Below, piece by piece: positions 56,526-62,614 of a stretch of 64,000 bases of DNA. The position numbers were made by a program, and so were the translations under genes. Numbering within the stretch: the stretch's first letter is position 1; each line of letters opens with the position of its first letter. The notes below the pieces were generated by a model. It was not told the DNA's origin. It searched no databases and worked only from the letters and a program-made list of their open reading frames with translations. Source of the DNA: Acidimicrobiales bacterium (GTDB taxonomy: Bacteria; Actinomycetota; Acidimicrobiia; Acidimicrobiales; SKKL01); assembly GCA_034521975.1 (NCBI GenBank), contig JAXHLR010000002.1:335001-399000 (forward strand), in the 5' to 3' direction.

Positions 56526-57008
56526 ATGGTGGAGATGGAGCTGATCGGCGTTCGAGTCGAAGTCCCTTCGAACCAACCCATGGTCGTGCTCCGCGAGACC
56601 GAGGGGCAGCAGCGCATGCTCTCCATCTGGATCGGCGGGCCCGAGGCCACCGCCATCGCGGTCGCCCTCGAAGGGCTCGAGCCGCGGCGTCCGCTCACCC
56701 ACGACCTGTTGAAGATCGTGCTCGACGAGATGGGAGCCACCCTCGTGCAGGTGGTCGTCACCGAGCTGCGCGACAGCGTGTTCTACGCCGACCTGCACCT
56801 GAGCCTGGCCGAAGGCACCCGTGTCATCTCGGCCAGGCCATCCGACGCCATCGCGCTCGCGGTCCGCACGGCCACACCGATCCACGCCGAGGAAGCGGTG
56901 CTCGACGAGGCCGGGTTCGTCGAGGCCGAGCCCGAAGAGCCCGAGGACGTGGTGGAGCAGTTCCGTGAGTTCATCGACAGCGTCGACCCCGGCGACTTCG
57001 CGTCCTGA
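56526..57008 (+). CDS. Bifunctional nuclease family protein (DUF151)
   Basis: 160 aa. MELIGVRVEVPSNQPMVVLRE, LSIWIGGPEATAIAVALEG, RPLTHDLLKIVLDEMG and ARPSDAIALAVRTATPI are the DUF151 signature (Rv1829 homologue). Plant and bacterial relatives show nuclease activity. The C-terminus is acidic. TAGGGT at 56514-56519 is 6 bases before the ATG, leaderless. Confidence 0.9.
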   Translation: MVEMELIGVRVEVPSNQPMVVLRETEGQQRMLSIWIGGPEATAIAVALEGLEPRRPLTHDLLKIVLDEMGATLVQVVVTELRDSVFYADLHLSLAEGTRVISARPSDAIALAVRTATPIHAEEAVLDEAGFVEAEPEEPEDVVEQFREFIDSVDPGDFAS

Positions 57009-57037
57009 GCCGCGACTTCGGCCGATCCCGGTGGGCA

Positions 57038-57102
57038 TTGACGGGTGAGCGGGGCCGTCGTACGCTCGGTTCGGCTGACACCGGCGTAATTTCGCCGGTG
57101 TC
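57038..57102 (+). promoter_or_regulatory. Promoter and hairpin leader of the second merR gene
   Basis: TTGACG (57038-57043), a 17-base spacer and TACGCT (57061-57066) form the best -35/-10 pair in the window. The leader of about 90 bases starts with a 10-bp hairpin, GACACCGGCG (57077-57086) pairing with CGCCGGTGTC (57093-57102) around TAATTT. There is no T tract after it, so a transcript-stabilising or regulatory role is more likely than termination. Confidence 0.7.
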
Positions 57103-57162
57103 GAACATCTGTGCCACCGAGGAAGCCAGCGCCTGGCACCACATCCCGACGGGGAGCTCACC

Positions 57163-57672
57163 ATGACCCAGTCCGCCCGAGACAGTGCTGTCGCCCACGG
57201 GTTCAGCGGCCGCAAGGCCGCCGAGGTCGTCGGCATCACCTATCGCCAGCTCGACTACTGGGCCCGCACCGACCTGGTGCGGCCCTCGCTGGCCGACGCC
57301 AACGGCAGCGGCAGCCGCCGCCAGTACTCCTACCGCGACCTGCTCGAGCTGAAGGTGATCAAGAGCCTGCTCGACGCCGGCATCCGTCTCGAGTCGGTGC
57401 GTGAGGCCTTCACCTTCTTGCGCGAGCACCTCGGCGAGGACATCGTCACCGCCAACCTGGTCATCCGTGGCTCCAGCGTGCTGGTCCGCAGCGACGAGGA
57501 GATCCTCGACGTGTTGCGCCAGGGACAGGGCGTGCTCAACATCTTGCCCCTCGGCAGCGTCAAGGACGAGGTCGACTCCGCGATCGTCGAACTTCGCCCG
57601 TCGGTCGCTGCGACCGAGCCCGATGTGGCCACGACCTTGCCGGTCGGGCGCGCGGTCGGCGACGAGCGCTAG
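57163..57672 (+). CDS. MerR family regulator (Rv1830-like)
   Basis: 169 aa. The MerR domain (about 14-85) has FSGRKAAEVVGITYRQLDYWARTDLV and SRRQYSYRDLLELKVIKSLLDAGI. The C-terminal part (about 90-150) carries VLNILPLGSVKDEVDSAIV. Mycobacterial homologues of this position influence cell division. It has an SD site (GGGGAG) and, unlike most genes here, a long leader. Confidence 0.88.
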   Translation: MTQSARDSAVAHGFSGRKAAEVVGITYRQLDYWARTDLVRPSLADANGSGSRRQYSYRDLLELKVIKSLLDAGIRLESVREAFTFLREHLGEDIVTANLVIRGSSVLVRSDEEILDVLRQGQGVLNILPLGSVKDEVDSAIVELRPSVAATEPDVATTLPVGRAVGDER

Positions 57673-57709
57673 AGGCCGGAGCGCACCGGGTTAGTCGAAG
57701 AGGTCGGGC

Positions 57710-58474
57710 TCAGTCGAAGAGGTCGGGTTCGGCCTTGGCGATCCACTGGTAGAGGGGCTGGAAGCTGAACCAGCCCGCGCCCTCGGTGCCCACCTGGGTT
57801 CGGGTGAGTGCAGCCGACTCGTCGTCGATCGACACCGGCGTCCCGGCTGCCTCGGCCAGCAACTGGGCCTGACAGGTGCGTTCCATGGTGATGAACCACC
57901 ACGCGGCCTCGTCGACCGACGTGCCGACGGTGAGGTTGCCGTGGTTGCGGAGGATGGCGGCCTTCTTGTCGCCGAGTGCGTGGGCGATGCGCTTGCCTTC
58001 CTCGGTGTCGAGCACCACCCCGGTGAAGTCGTCGAAGAGCACGTGGTCGTCGTAGAAGGCGCACGAGTCCTGGGTGATGGGGTCGAGGGTGCGACCAAGG
58101 GAGGACCAGGCCTTGCCGTGCACCGAGTGGGCGTGGGCGGCGGCGACGACGTCGGGTCGGGCGGCGTGGACCTGGGAGTGGATCGCGAACGCGGCGCGGT
58201 TCACGTGGTACTCGCCTTCGACGACCTCGCCGTCGTGATCGACACAGATCAGGTCCGACACGCGGATGTGGCTGAAGCTCATGCCGAACGGGTTCACCCA
58301 GAATCGATCGGGGTGCTCGGGGTCTCGGGCGGTGATGTGTCCGGCGACGCCTTCGGAGAAGCCGAACCGGCCGAAGAGGCGGAACGAGGCGGCGAGCCGC
58401 TGCTTGAGGTGCAGGCGCTCCTCGGCGGGGTTCTCGAAGGTCGGACGGGGGAACGGGAGCCGGAGCTCGGCCAT
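57710..58474 (-). CDS. Class II aldolase/adducin family protein
   Basis: 254 aa. FGFSEGVAGHITARDPEHPDRFWVNP, the zinc-binding HAHSVHGKAWSSLGR (His-x-His) and ILRNHGNLTVGTSVDEAAWWF are characteristic of the family, which splits sugar phosphates or acts as a decarboxylase. The substrate is unknown. The ATG at 58474 has a strong AGGAGGTG site. The last six codons are duplicated past the stop as a 19-bp tandem repeat (57693-57727). Confidence 0.87.
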   Translation of the reverse strand: MAELRLPFPRPTFENPAEERLHLKQRLAASFRLFGRFGFSEGVAGHITARDPEHPDRFWVNPFGMSFSHIRVSDLICVDHDGEVVEGEYHVNRAAFAIHSQVHAARPDVVAAAHAHSVHGKAWSSLGRTLDPITQDSCAFYDDHVLFDDFTGVVLDTEEGKRIAHALGDKKAAILRNHGNLTVGTSVDEAAWWFITMERTCQAQLLAEAAGTPVSIDDESAALTRTQVGTEGAGWFSFQPLYQWIAKAEPDLFD

Positions 58475-58595
58475 CGGGCACCTCCTGGTGATCGCCTGCA
58501 CAGGATACAGGTGGGCCCCATCCGATCGCAGCCCGGGTGGTTGACTCTGCCGGCGCGGGGGTAGACCGACACCGTCGACGGCAATGGGAGGTCAA

Positions 58596-59189
58596 ATGGG
58601 AGCGATCCGCAAGACCATGTCGGTGGTGACCTTGGGTGTGGTGCCGTTCCGGTCGAAGAAGGAGCGGCTCCAACAGGCCGAGACCGCATCGCGGCTCGCG
58701 GAGCTGGAGCTCGAGAAGGAGCAGCAGGCCCGCATCGACGCGGACCAGCGGGTCGCGGCCGCCGACCAGCGCGCCCGCGATGCCGAGGGGCGCCTGTTGA
58801 AGGAGGCCAAGGCGGCTGCCTCGCGACGTCGCCGGCGCCGCTCGGAACCTGCGGGAGGCGTTCGGGTCGGGATCGGACGCTTCCGCCGGCGGGCTGGCAC
58901 CGTGGCGGCCCGGTCGCGCGACGAGGTCGAGGCGACGACCAAGGCCGCCCGCAAGGAGTTCGCGCGGGCGTCGAAGGCCGCCCGCAAGGACGCCAAGCGG
59001 CTCGCTGCGGCGGCCAAGAAGGACAAGCCCTCGACGACGGTCCGGACCCGGCGAGCTGCCCGCAAGGCCGCCAAGGCGGCCAAGGCCGAGGCCAAGGCGA
59101 CCAAGAAGAAGGCCAAGGCCACGGGCAAGAAGCTGCGCAAGGGGATCGAGGCCACCGCCGACCGTGCCCAGGAGCTCGCCGGCGACTGA
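58596..59189 (+). CDS. Basic coiled-coil protein with histone-H1-like tail
   Basis: 197 aa. Residues about 18-75 form a coiled coil (ERLQQAETASRLAELELEKEQ). An Arg patch (RRRRRR, near 77) and a Lys/Ala-rich tail (KAAKAAKAEAKATKKKAKA, about 145-175) resemble histone H1 and bacterial H1-like DNA-compacting proteins. Nucleic-acid binding is inferred from composition alone. The ATG at 58596 follows a GGGAGGT site; an in-frame ATG lies at 58584. Confidence 0.65.
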   Translation: MGAIRKTMSVVTLGVVPFRSKKERLQQAETASRLAELELEKEQQARIDADQRVAAADQRARDAEGRLLKEAKAAASRRRRRRSEPAGGVRVGIGRFRRRAGTVAARSRDEVEATTKAARKEFARASKAARKDAKRLAAAAKKDKPSTTVRTRRAARKAAKAAKAEAKATKKKAKATGKKLRKGIEATADRAQELAGD

Positions 59190-59286
59190 GCTCGCCGGCA
59201 GCCCACGCACGGCTCACCGCCGGCTGGGTGTGGGCTTGTCGCGAGGGACCCGACGCGTGCCATGCTGCCCGGCGGGGGTGATCACC

Positions 59287-60201
59287 ATGGCCTCGACCGA
59301 CCCGACCGCCGACGACTTCGAGTACGACGAGTTCGCCTACTTCCACGAGAACGCCGAGGAGGTGGGGCTGGCCTGGAGCGGTCCACCGGCGGTGGAGCGC
59401 GTGGAGATCCCCGTCGCCGGCGATCGCTGCGTGAGCGCGCTGCGGTGGGGGACCGAGCCCATCGAGGTGGTGCTGCTCCACGGCACGGCCCAGAACGCCC
59501 ACACCTGGGACACCGTCTTGTTGGCCCTCGGCCGACCGGCGCTGGCCATCGACCTTCCCGGACACGGCCATTCGGGTTGGCGCGACGACTTCGGGTACCG
59601 ACCTCACCAGCTCGCCGACGACGTCGTCGCCGCCATCGAGGCGCTCGTCGACGAACCGGTGCTCCTCGTCGGCATGTCGCTGGGGGGTGCGGTGGCCAAC
59701 GCGGTGGCTGCTCGTCGACCGGATCTCGTGGGTCGCATCGCCGCTGTCGACATCACCCCGAATCCTCGTGCTGAGGACGCCAAGGACATCCACGACTTCA
59801 TCTCGGGGCCCCAGACGTTCGCGAGCTTCGCCGAGATCCTCGACCGCACCGTGCAGTACAACCCGACCCGGTCGGTCGCCTCGCTGCGCCGCGGGATCCT
59901 CCACAACGCCAGACGGAATCCCGACGGATCCTGGCAGTGGCGCTACGACCGGCGTGATCGCTCTGGTGCGCCGACGGTGGAGGCACCCGACCAGTGGGAC
60001 GAGCTGAGCGGCATCGCCGCGCCGTACCTGCTGGTCCGTGGTGGTGCCAAGGGTTCGATGGTGCGCGACGAGGGTGTCGAGGAGCTGACCCGGCGCCTGC
60101 CGGGGGCGAGCGTGGTCACCGTCGAGGGGGCGGGTCACTCGGTGCAGGGCGACCGGCCGCTCGAGCTCGCCGCCATCCTCGAGGAGTTCGGCTTCGGCTA
60201 G
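59287..60201 (+). CDS. Alpha/beta hydrolase
   Basis: 304 aa. VVLLHGTAQNAHTWD forms the oxyanion region, VGMSLGGAVANAVA holds the nucleophilic Ser (near 132) and VEGAGHSVQGDRP the catalytic His. Substrate unknown. The ATG at 59287 has a GGGGGTG site. The TAG stop (60199-60201) is partly supplied by the tnpB element that inserted here. The original stop was TGA, reconstructable from the duplicated flank at 61825-61835. Confidence 0.88.
   Translation: MASTDPTADDFEYDEFAYFHENAEEVGLAWSGPPAVERVEIPVAGDRCVSALRWGTEPIEVVLLHGTAQNAHTWDTVLLALGRPALAIDLPGHGHSGWRDDFGYRPHQLADDVVAAIEALVDEPVLLVGMSLGGAVANAVAARRPDLVGRIAAVDITPNPRAEDAKDIHDFISGPQTFASFAEILDRTVQYNPTRSVASLRRGILHNARRNPDGSWQWRYDRRDRSGAPTVEAPDQWDELSGIAAPYLLVRGGAKGSMVRDEGVEELTRRLPGASVVTVEGAGHSVQGDRPLELAAILEEFGFG
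60190..60199 (+). repeat. Target-site duplication, left copy
   Basis: GGCTTCGGCT occurs here and at 61825-61834, each copy exactly 2 bases outside a terminal inverted repeat. It lies in the last codons of the hydrolase gene. Confidence 0.75.
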
Positions 60202-60221
60202 GTTCGGCAAATAGGTGAGAT
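60202..60221 (+). repeat. Terminal inverted repeat, left
   Basis: GTTCGGCAAATAGGTGAGAT, a perfect reverse complement of 61803-61822. It partly overlaps a subterminal hairpin on the inner side. Confidence 0.9.
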
Positions 60222-60289
60222 CCGGGGTGGGCAGGATCTGTTGCCTATGTTGTCGAACTGGACGCCGTTGCCAGCGTCCCGTCCAAGTC

Positions 60290-61786
60290 CTACGCCCTGT
60301 CAGCTGTTGCTGGTGGGGCTGCTTGGTTCCGGCCTCGGGCGACCGCTGCCATCCCAGCGTGAGCTGGGCTGGTCTTGTGCGGTCTCGGCTCGGCGTTTCG
60401 TGTCTCCGGTCGTAGCCCGGCGACAGACTGCTGTTCATGCTGCTGCTCGAGGAGCCGTGCGGCTTCCCGAGCGATGTTGCGTGCCGCGTTCACGTCCCGA
60501 TCAAGGACGAGACCACAGCTGGGGTCGTCGCAGTTGAAGACACGTTCATGGAGGGCCAGCTTGGCTTTCACCAGCCCACAGGCAGAACAGGTCTTCGACG
60601 ACGGGTAGAAACGACCGATCGGAACCAGCATGGTGCCGTGGTCGGTGGTCTTGTAGTCGAGTTGGCGGCGCAGCTCACCGAGCGACACATCCGCCAACGC
60701 ACGACCCAATCGGCGTTTGCGGCTACTCATGCCGGCAAGGTTGAGGTCTTCGATGGCGACGGTGTCGAACCCACCGGCAAGGGAGTTGCTCAGGTGGTGC
60801 AGACCCAGGGCACGAGTCTTGGTGATCCGACCGTGGAGCTTGGCTCGCCGATCCAGGAGACGTCGTCGGTTGTTCGAGCCGCGTTCGCAGCGGGCGACCG
60901 CCCGGTCGAGCTTGGCGAGCCGTCGCAGCTGGTTGTTGAGAACCTTCGGGTTGGCGACATGCCCACACCTATCGGTGAGGCCGGGCACGGGACGGGACAG
61001 GGTGGCGAGGTGCTTCACACCAGCATCCACACCGATCGTGGCACCGTAGTGCTTGCGGGGCTTCACGGTCGGTCGCGACTTGAGCTGATAGCGCACCAGC
61101 AGACTGGCTTGCCACCGGCCACCACGTTTGGCGACCGTCACCTTCTGGATCGACGCCCGACCCTGGGCCACCAAGTTGTAGAGCCGACGCGTGGATGTGG
61201 TTGTGTGCAACCAGGCGAGCTCACCACGGCGACGCTTCACCGCCGGATCCGGTGTCGACTGGGGCAGCATCAGCCGGATGGCGTGGCGGTTCTCGTGGAG
61301 CCATGACAGCTGGTGGTTGATCTCCACGAACGACACCGACGGCACCGACTTGTTGCGGGCCTTGAACCGAGGGAAACCAACGCGACGGCCACGCCGCTGA
61401 CCGGACCGCGACTTCGACCAGTTGTCGAGCGCTGTCGCGGCATCGTCGATCCCGGATCGGAACGCGTGCATCGACACTTCCCGCCACCACGGCGCCACCT
61501 CGCCCTTCACGCCGTTCCACAGCTTCGTGAAGGAGTAGTACGACCACGACACCGAGGGTGTCAGCTCGTCGTCGGAGACACCGGCCTCACGCTCTGCTCT
61601 TCGAGTCTCCAGGTTCTCGGCCACGGTGGCGAGGACCCAGTTGTACGCGAACCGCCGGGCCCCGCAGTAGGACCGGAGCAGTCGTTCCTCGGACGGTGAC
61701 ACGTCGATCCCGAACACCACCGCCCTCGTCACGAACCCAGCCCCATCCATGACACTGATTGTGCGCGAGAGGTGTGACAGTGCCAC
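60290..61786 (-). CDS. tnpB: TnpB-type RNA-guided nuclease (OrfB family)
   Basis: 498 aa. The N-terminal helical part has CGARRFAYNWVLATV and VGFPRFKARNKSVPSVSF. The RuvC triad is intact: Asp in GVDAGVKHLATLS (near 254), Glu in VAIEDLNLAGM (near 346) and DRDVNAARNI (near 429-431). A zinc finger (CSACG, then CDDPSC with C-x4-C spacing) lies between the last two. A 55-residue basic, Gln/Pro/Ala-rich tail follows. TnpB proteins cut DNA under guidance of an RNA from the element end. GTG at 61786 is the longest start; ATG at 61750 is equally possible. Confidence 0.92.
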   Translation of the reverse strand: MALSHLSRTISVMDGAGFVTRAVVFGIDVSPSEERLLRSYCGARRFAYNWVLATVAENLETRRAEREAGVSDDELTPSVSWSYYSFTKLWNGVKGEVAPWWREVSMHAFRSGIDDAATALDNWSKSRSGQRRGRRVGFPRFKARNKSVPSVSFVEINHQLSWLHENRHAIRLMLPQSTPDPAVKRRRGELAWLHTTTSTRRLYNLVAQGRASIQKVTVAKRGGRWQASLLVRYQLKSRPTVKPRKHYGATIGVDAGVKHLATLSRPVPGLTDRCGHVANPKVLNNQLRRLAKLDRAVARCERGSNNRRRLLDRRAKLHGRITKTRALGLHHLSNSLAGGFDTVAIEDLNLAGMSSRKRRLGRALADVSLGELRRQLDYKTTDHGTMLVPIGRFYPSSKTCSACGLVKAKLALHERVFNCDDPSCGLVLDRDVNAARNIAREAARLLEQQHEQQSVAGLRPETRNAEPRPHKTSPAHAGMAAVARGRNQAAPPATADRA

Positions 61787-61802
61787 TCACTCACCCACCC
61801 CA

Positions 61803-61822
61803 ATCTCACCTATTTGCCGAAC
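61803..61822 (+). repeat. Terminal inverted repeat, right
   Basis: ATCTCACCTATTTGCCGAAC, exact reverse complement of the left repeat. Confidence 0.9.
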
Positions 61823-61824
61823 TG

Positions 61825-61834
61825 GGCTTCGGCT
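61825..61834 (+). repeat. Target-site duplication, right copy
   Basis: Second copy of GGCTTCGGCT. Followed by GA, it restores the presumed original hydrolase ending, GGC TTC GGC TGA. Confidence 0.75.
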
Positions 61835-61871
61835 GAAGTCGGCCGCAACGGTAGGCGCGCCTCGAGTGGGT

Positions 61872-61877
61872 TATACT
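61872..61877 (+). promoter_or_regulatory. -10 box of the vapBC-like operon
   Basis: TATACT, 7 bases before the antitoxin ATG and in a locally AT-rich patch (TTATACTTATTGGT) that stands out in this GC-rich DNA. It implies a leaderless transcript. No -35 match is seen. Confidence 0.75.
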
Positions 61878-61884
61878 TATTGGT

Positions 61885-62115
61885 ATGACTCACCGTGTCG
61901 GTCCGAAGGGCCAGGTCGTCATCCCGAAGGAGCTGCGAGATGAGCTCGGGATCGAGCCGGGCGACGAGGTCAGCTTTTGGCGCCACGGTGACCATGTGGC
62001 GGTTCGCCCGGCGAGCCATCGGCGGCCCCTGCGAGGCCGTTTCGAAGGGTCGTCCCTCGTCGATGCTCTGACTGCGGAACGTGAGGTCGATCGCCGTCGA
62101 GAAGCTGCACGATGA
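61885..62115 (+). CDS. vapB: AbrB/SpoVT-type antitoxin (VapB-like)
   Basis: 76 aa. HRVGPKGQVVIPKELRDELG and IEPGDEVSFWRHGDHVAV form the swapped-hairpin AbrB DNA-binding fold. The C-terminal tail (EGSSLVDALTAEREVDRRRE) should bind and neutralise the toxin. ATGA overlap with the PIN toxin. Likely autoregulates the promoter just upstream. Confidence 0.9.
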   Translation: MTHRVGPKGQVVIPKELRDELGIEPGDEVSFWRHGDHVAVRPASHRRPLRGRFEGSSLVDALTAEREVDRRREAAR

Positions 62116-62504
62116 CGATCGTCCTCGACTCCTGGGCCGTGCTCAGGTACCTCGAGAACACCGAGCCGGCCGCGACCCTCGTCTCCGATCTCCTCGATGA
62201 CGATCGGCCCCTGATGTCCTGGATCAACCTGGGAGAGGTGCACTACGTCCTACGTCGTGCACATGGCGAGGACGACGCCATGGAGGCCGTGCGCGACCTT
62301 CGCGACCTGATCGACGTCCGACTCCCAGACGAGCGCCTCGTGCTCGGCGCGGCCCGCCTGAAGGCTGACCACCCGATGGCCTACGCCGATGCATTCGGCG
62401 CTGCGCTCGCTGTCGCTGAAGATGCGACGCTGTGGACGGGCGACCCCGAGTTGCTCCTGGACGGGTCGCGGTGGCGGTGGAACGACCTACGTCATCGAGG
62501 CTGA
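62112..62504 (+). CDS. vapC: PIN-domain ribonuclease toxin (VapC-like)
   Basis: 130 aa. IVLDSWAVLRYLE has the first active-site Asp, WINLGEVHYVLRR the Glu, and MAYADAFGAALAVAEDATLWTGDPEL the later acidic residues of the PIN fold, including TGD. It should cleave RNA, typically tRNA or rRNA. Translationally coupled to its antitoxin. The pair lies between the tnpB element and the CRISPR array. Confidence 0.9.
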   Translation: MTIVLDSWAVLRYLENTEPAATLVSDLLDDDRPLMSWINLGEVHYVLRRAHGEDDAMEAVRDLRDLIDVRLPDERLVLGAARLKADHPMAYADAFGAALAVAEDATLWTGDPELLLDGSRWRWNDLRHRG

Positions 62505-62545
62505 GTCGCCCCGTATGTCCGTGACGAAGTGTCGACTCAGCCGGG

Positions 62546-62581
62546 GCCGCGATGGAGACCCTCCTGGGGAGGATGTGTCGG
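62546..62581 (-). repeat. Degenerate terminal CRISPR repeat
   Basis: Begins GCCGCGATGGAGACCCTCCT and is about 70 percent identical to the consensus repeat over its first 28 bases, then diverges. It lies 33 bases before repeat 1. A decayed end repeat normally marks the leader-distal end of an array. Confidence 0.7.
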
Positions 62582-62614
62582 GCGCGCGCCGACAGTTCCG
62601 AGTGTCGACGGCCA

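Larger units (their letters stand above)
60200..61824 (-). mobile_element. tnpB-only insertion element with terminal inverted repeats
   Basis: A 1625-bp element bounded by perfect 20-bp inverted repeats GTTCGGCAAATAGGTGAGAT (60202-60221 and, inverted, 61803-61822), each followed outward by 2 bases and a 10-bp direct repeat. Its only gene is tnpB, on the minus strand. The bases between the tnpB stop and the left end include a 6-bp hairpin (60218-60223 with 60234-60239) and should hold the guide RNA scaffold if one exists. IS605/IS607 elements, the usual hosts of tnpB, lack such inverted repeats, so another transposase may move it. Confidence 0.8.

Noticed and set aside
57693..57727. 19-bp tandem duplication at the end of the class II aldolase gene
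   Set aside because: It duplicates the last codons past the stop without changing the protein; most likely a simple slippage event.
60222..60237. CCGGGGTGGGCAGGAT near the tnpB element end resembles part of the CRISPR repeat (CCGGGGAGGAGGGGAGGAC) and could be an anti-repeat
   Set aside because: The match is short, gapped and of low complexity in GC-rich DNA. It is not enough to propose a tracrRNA.
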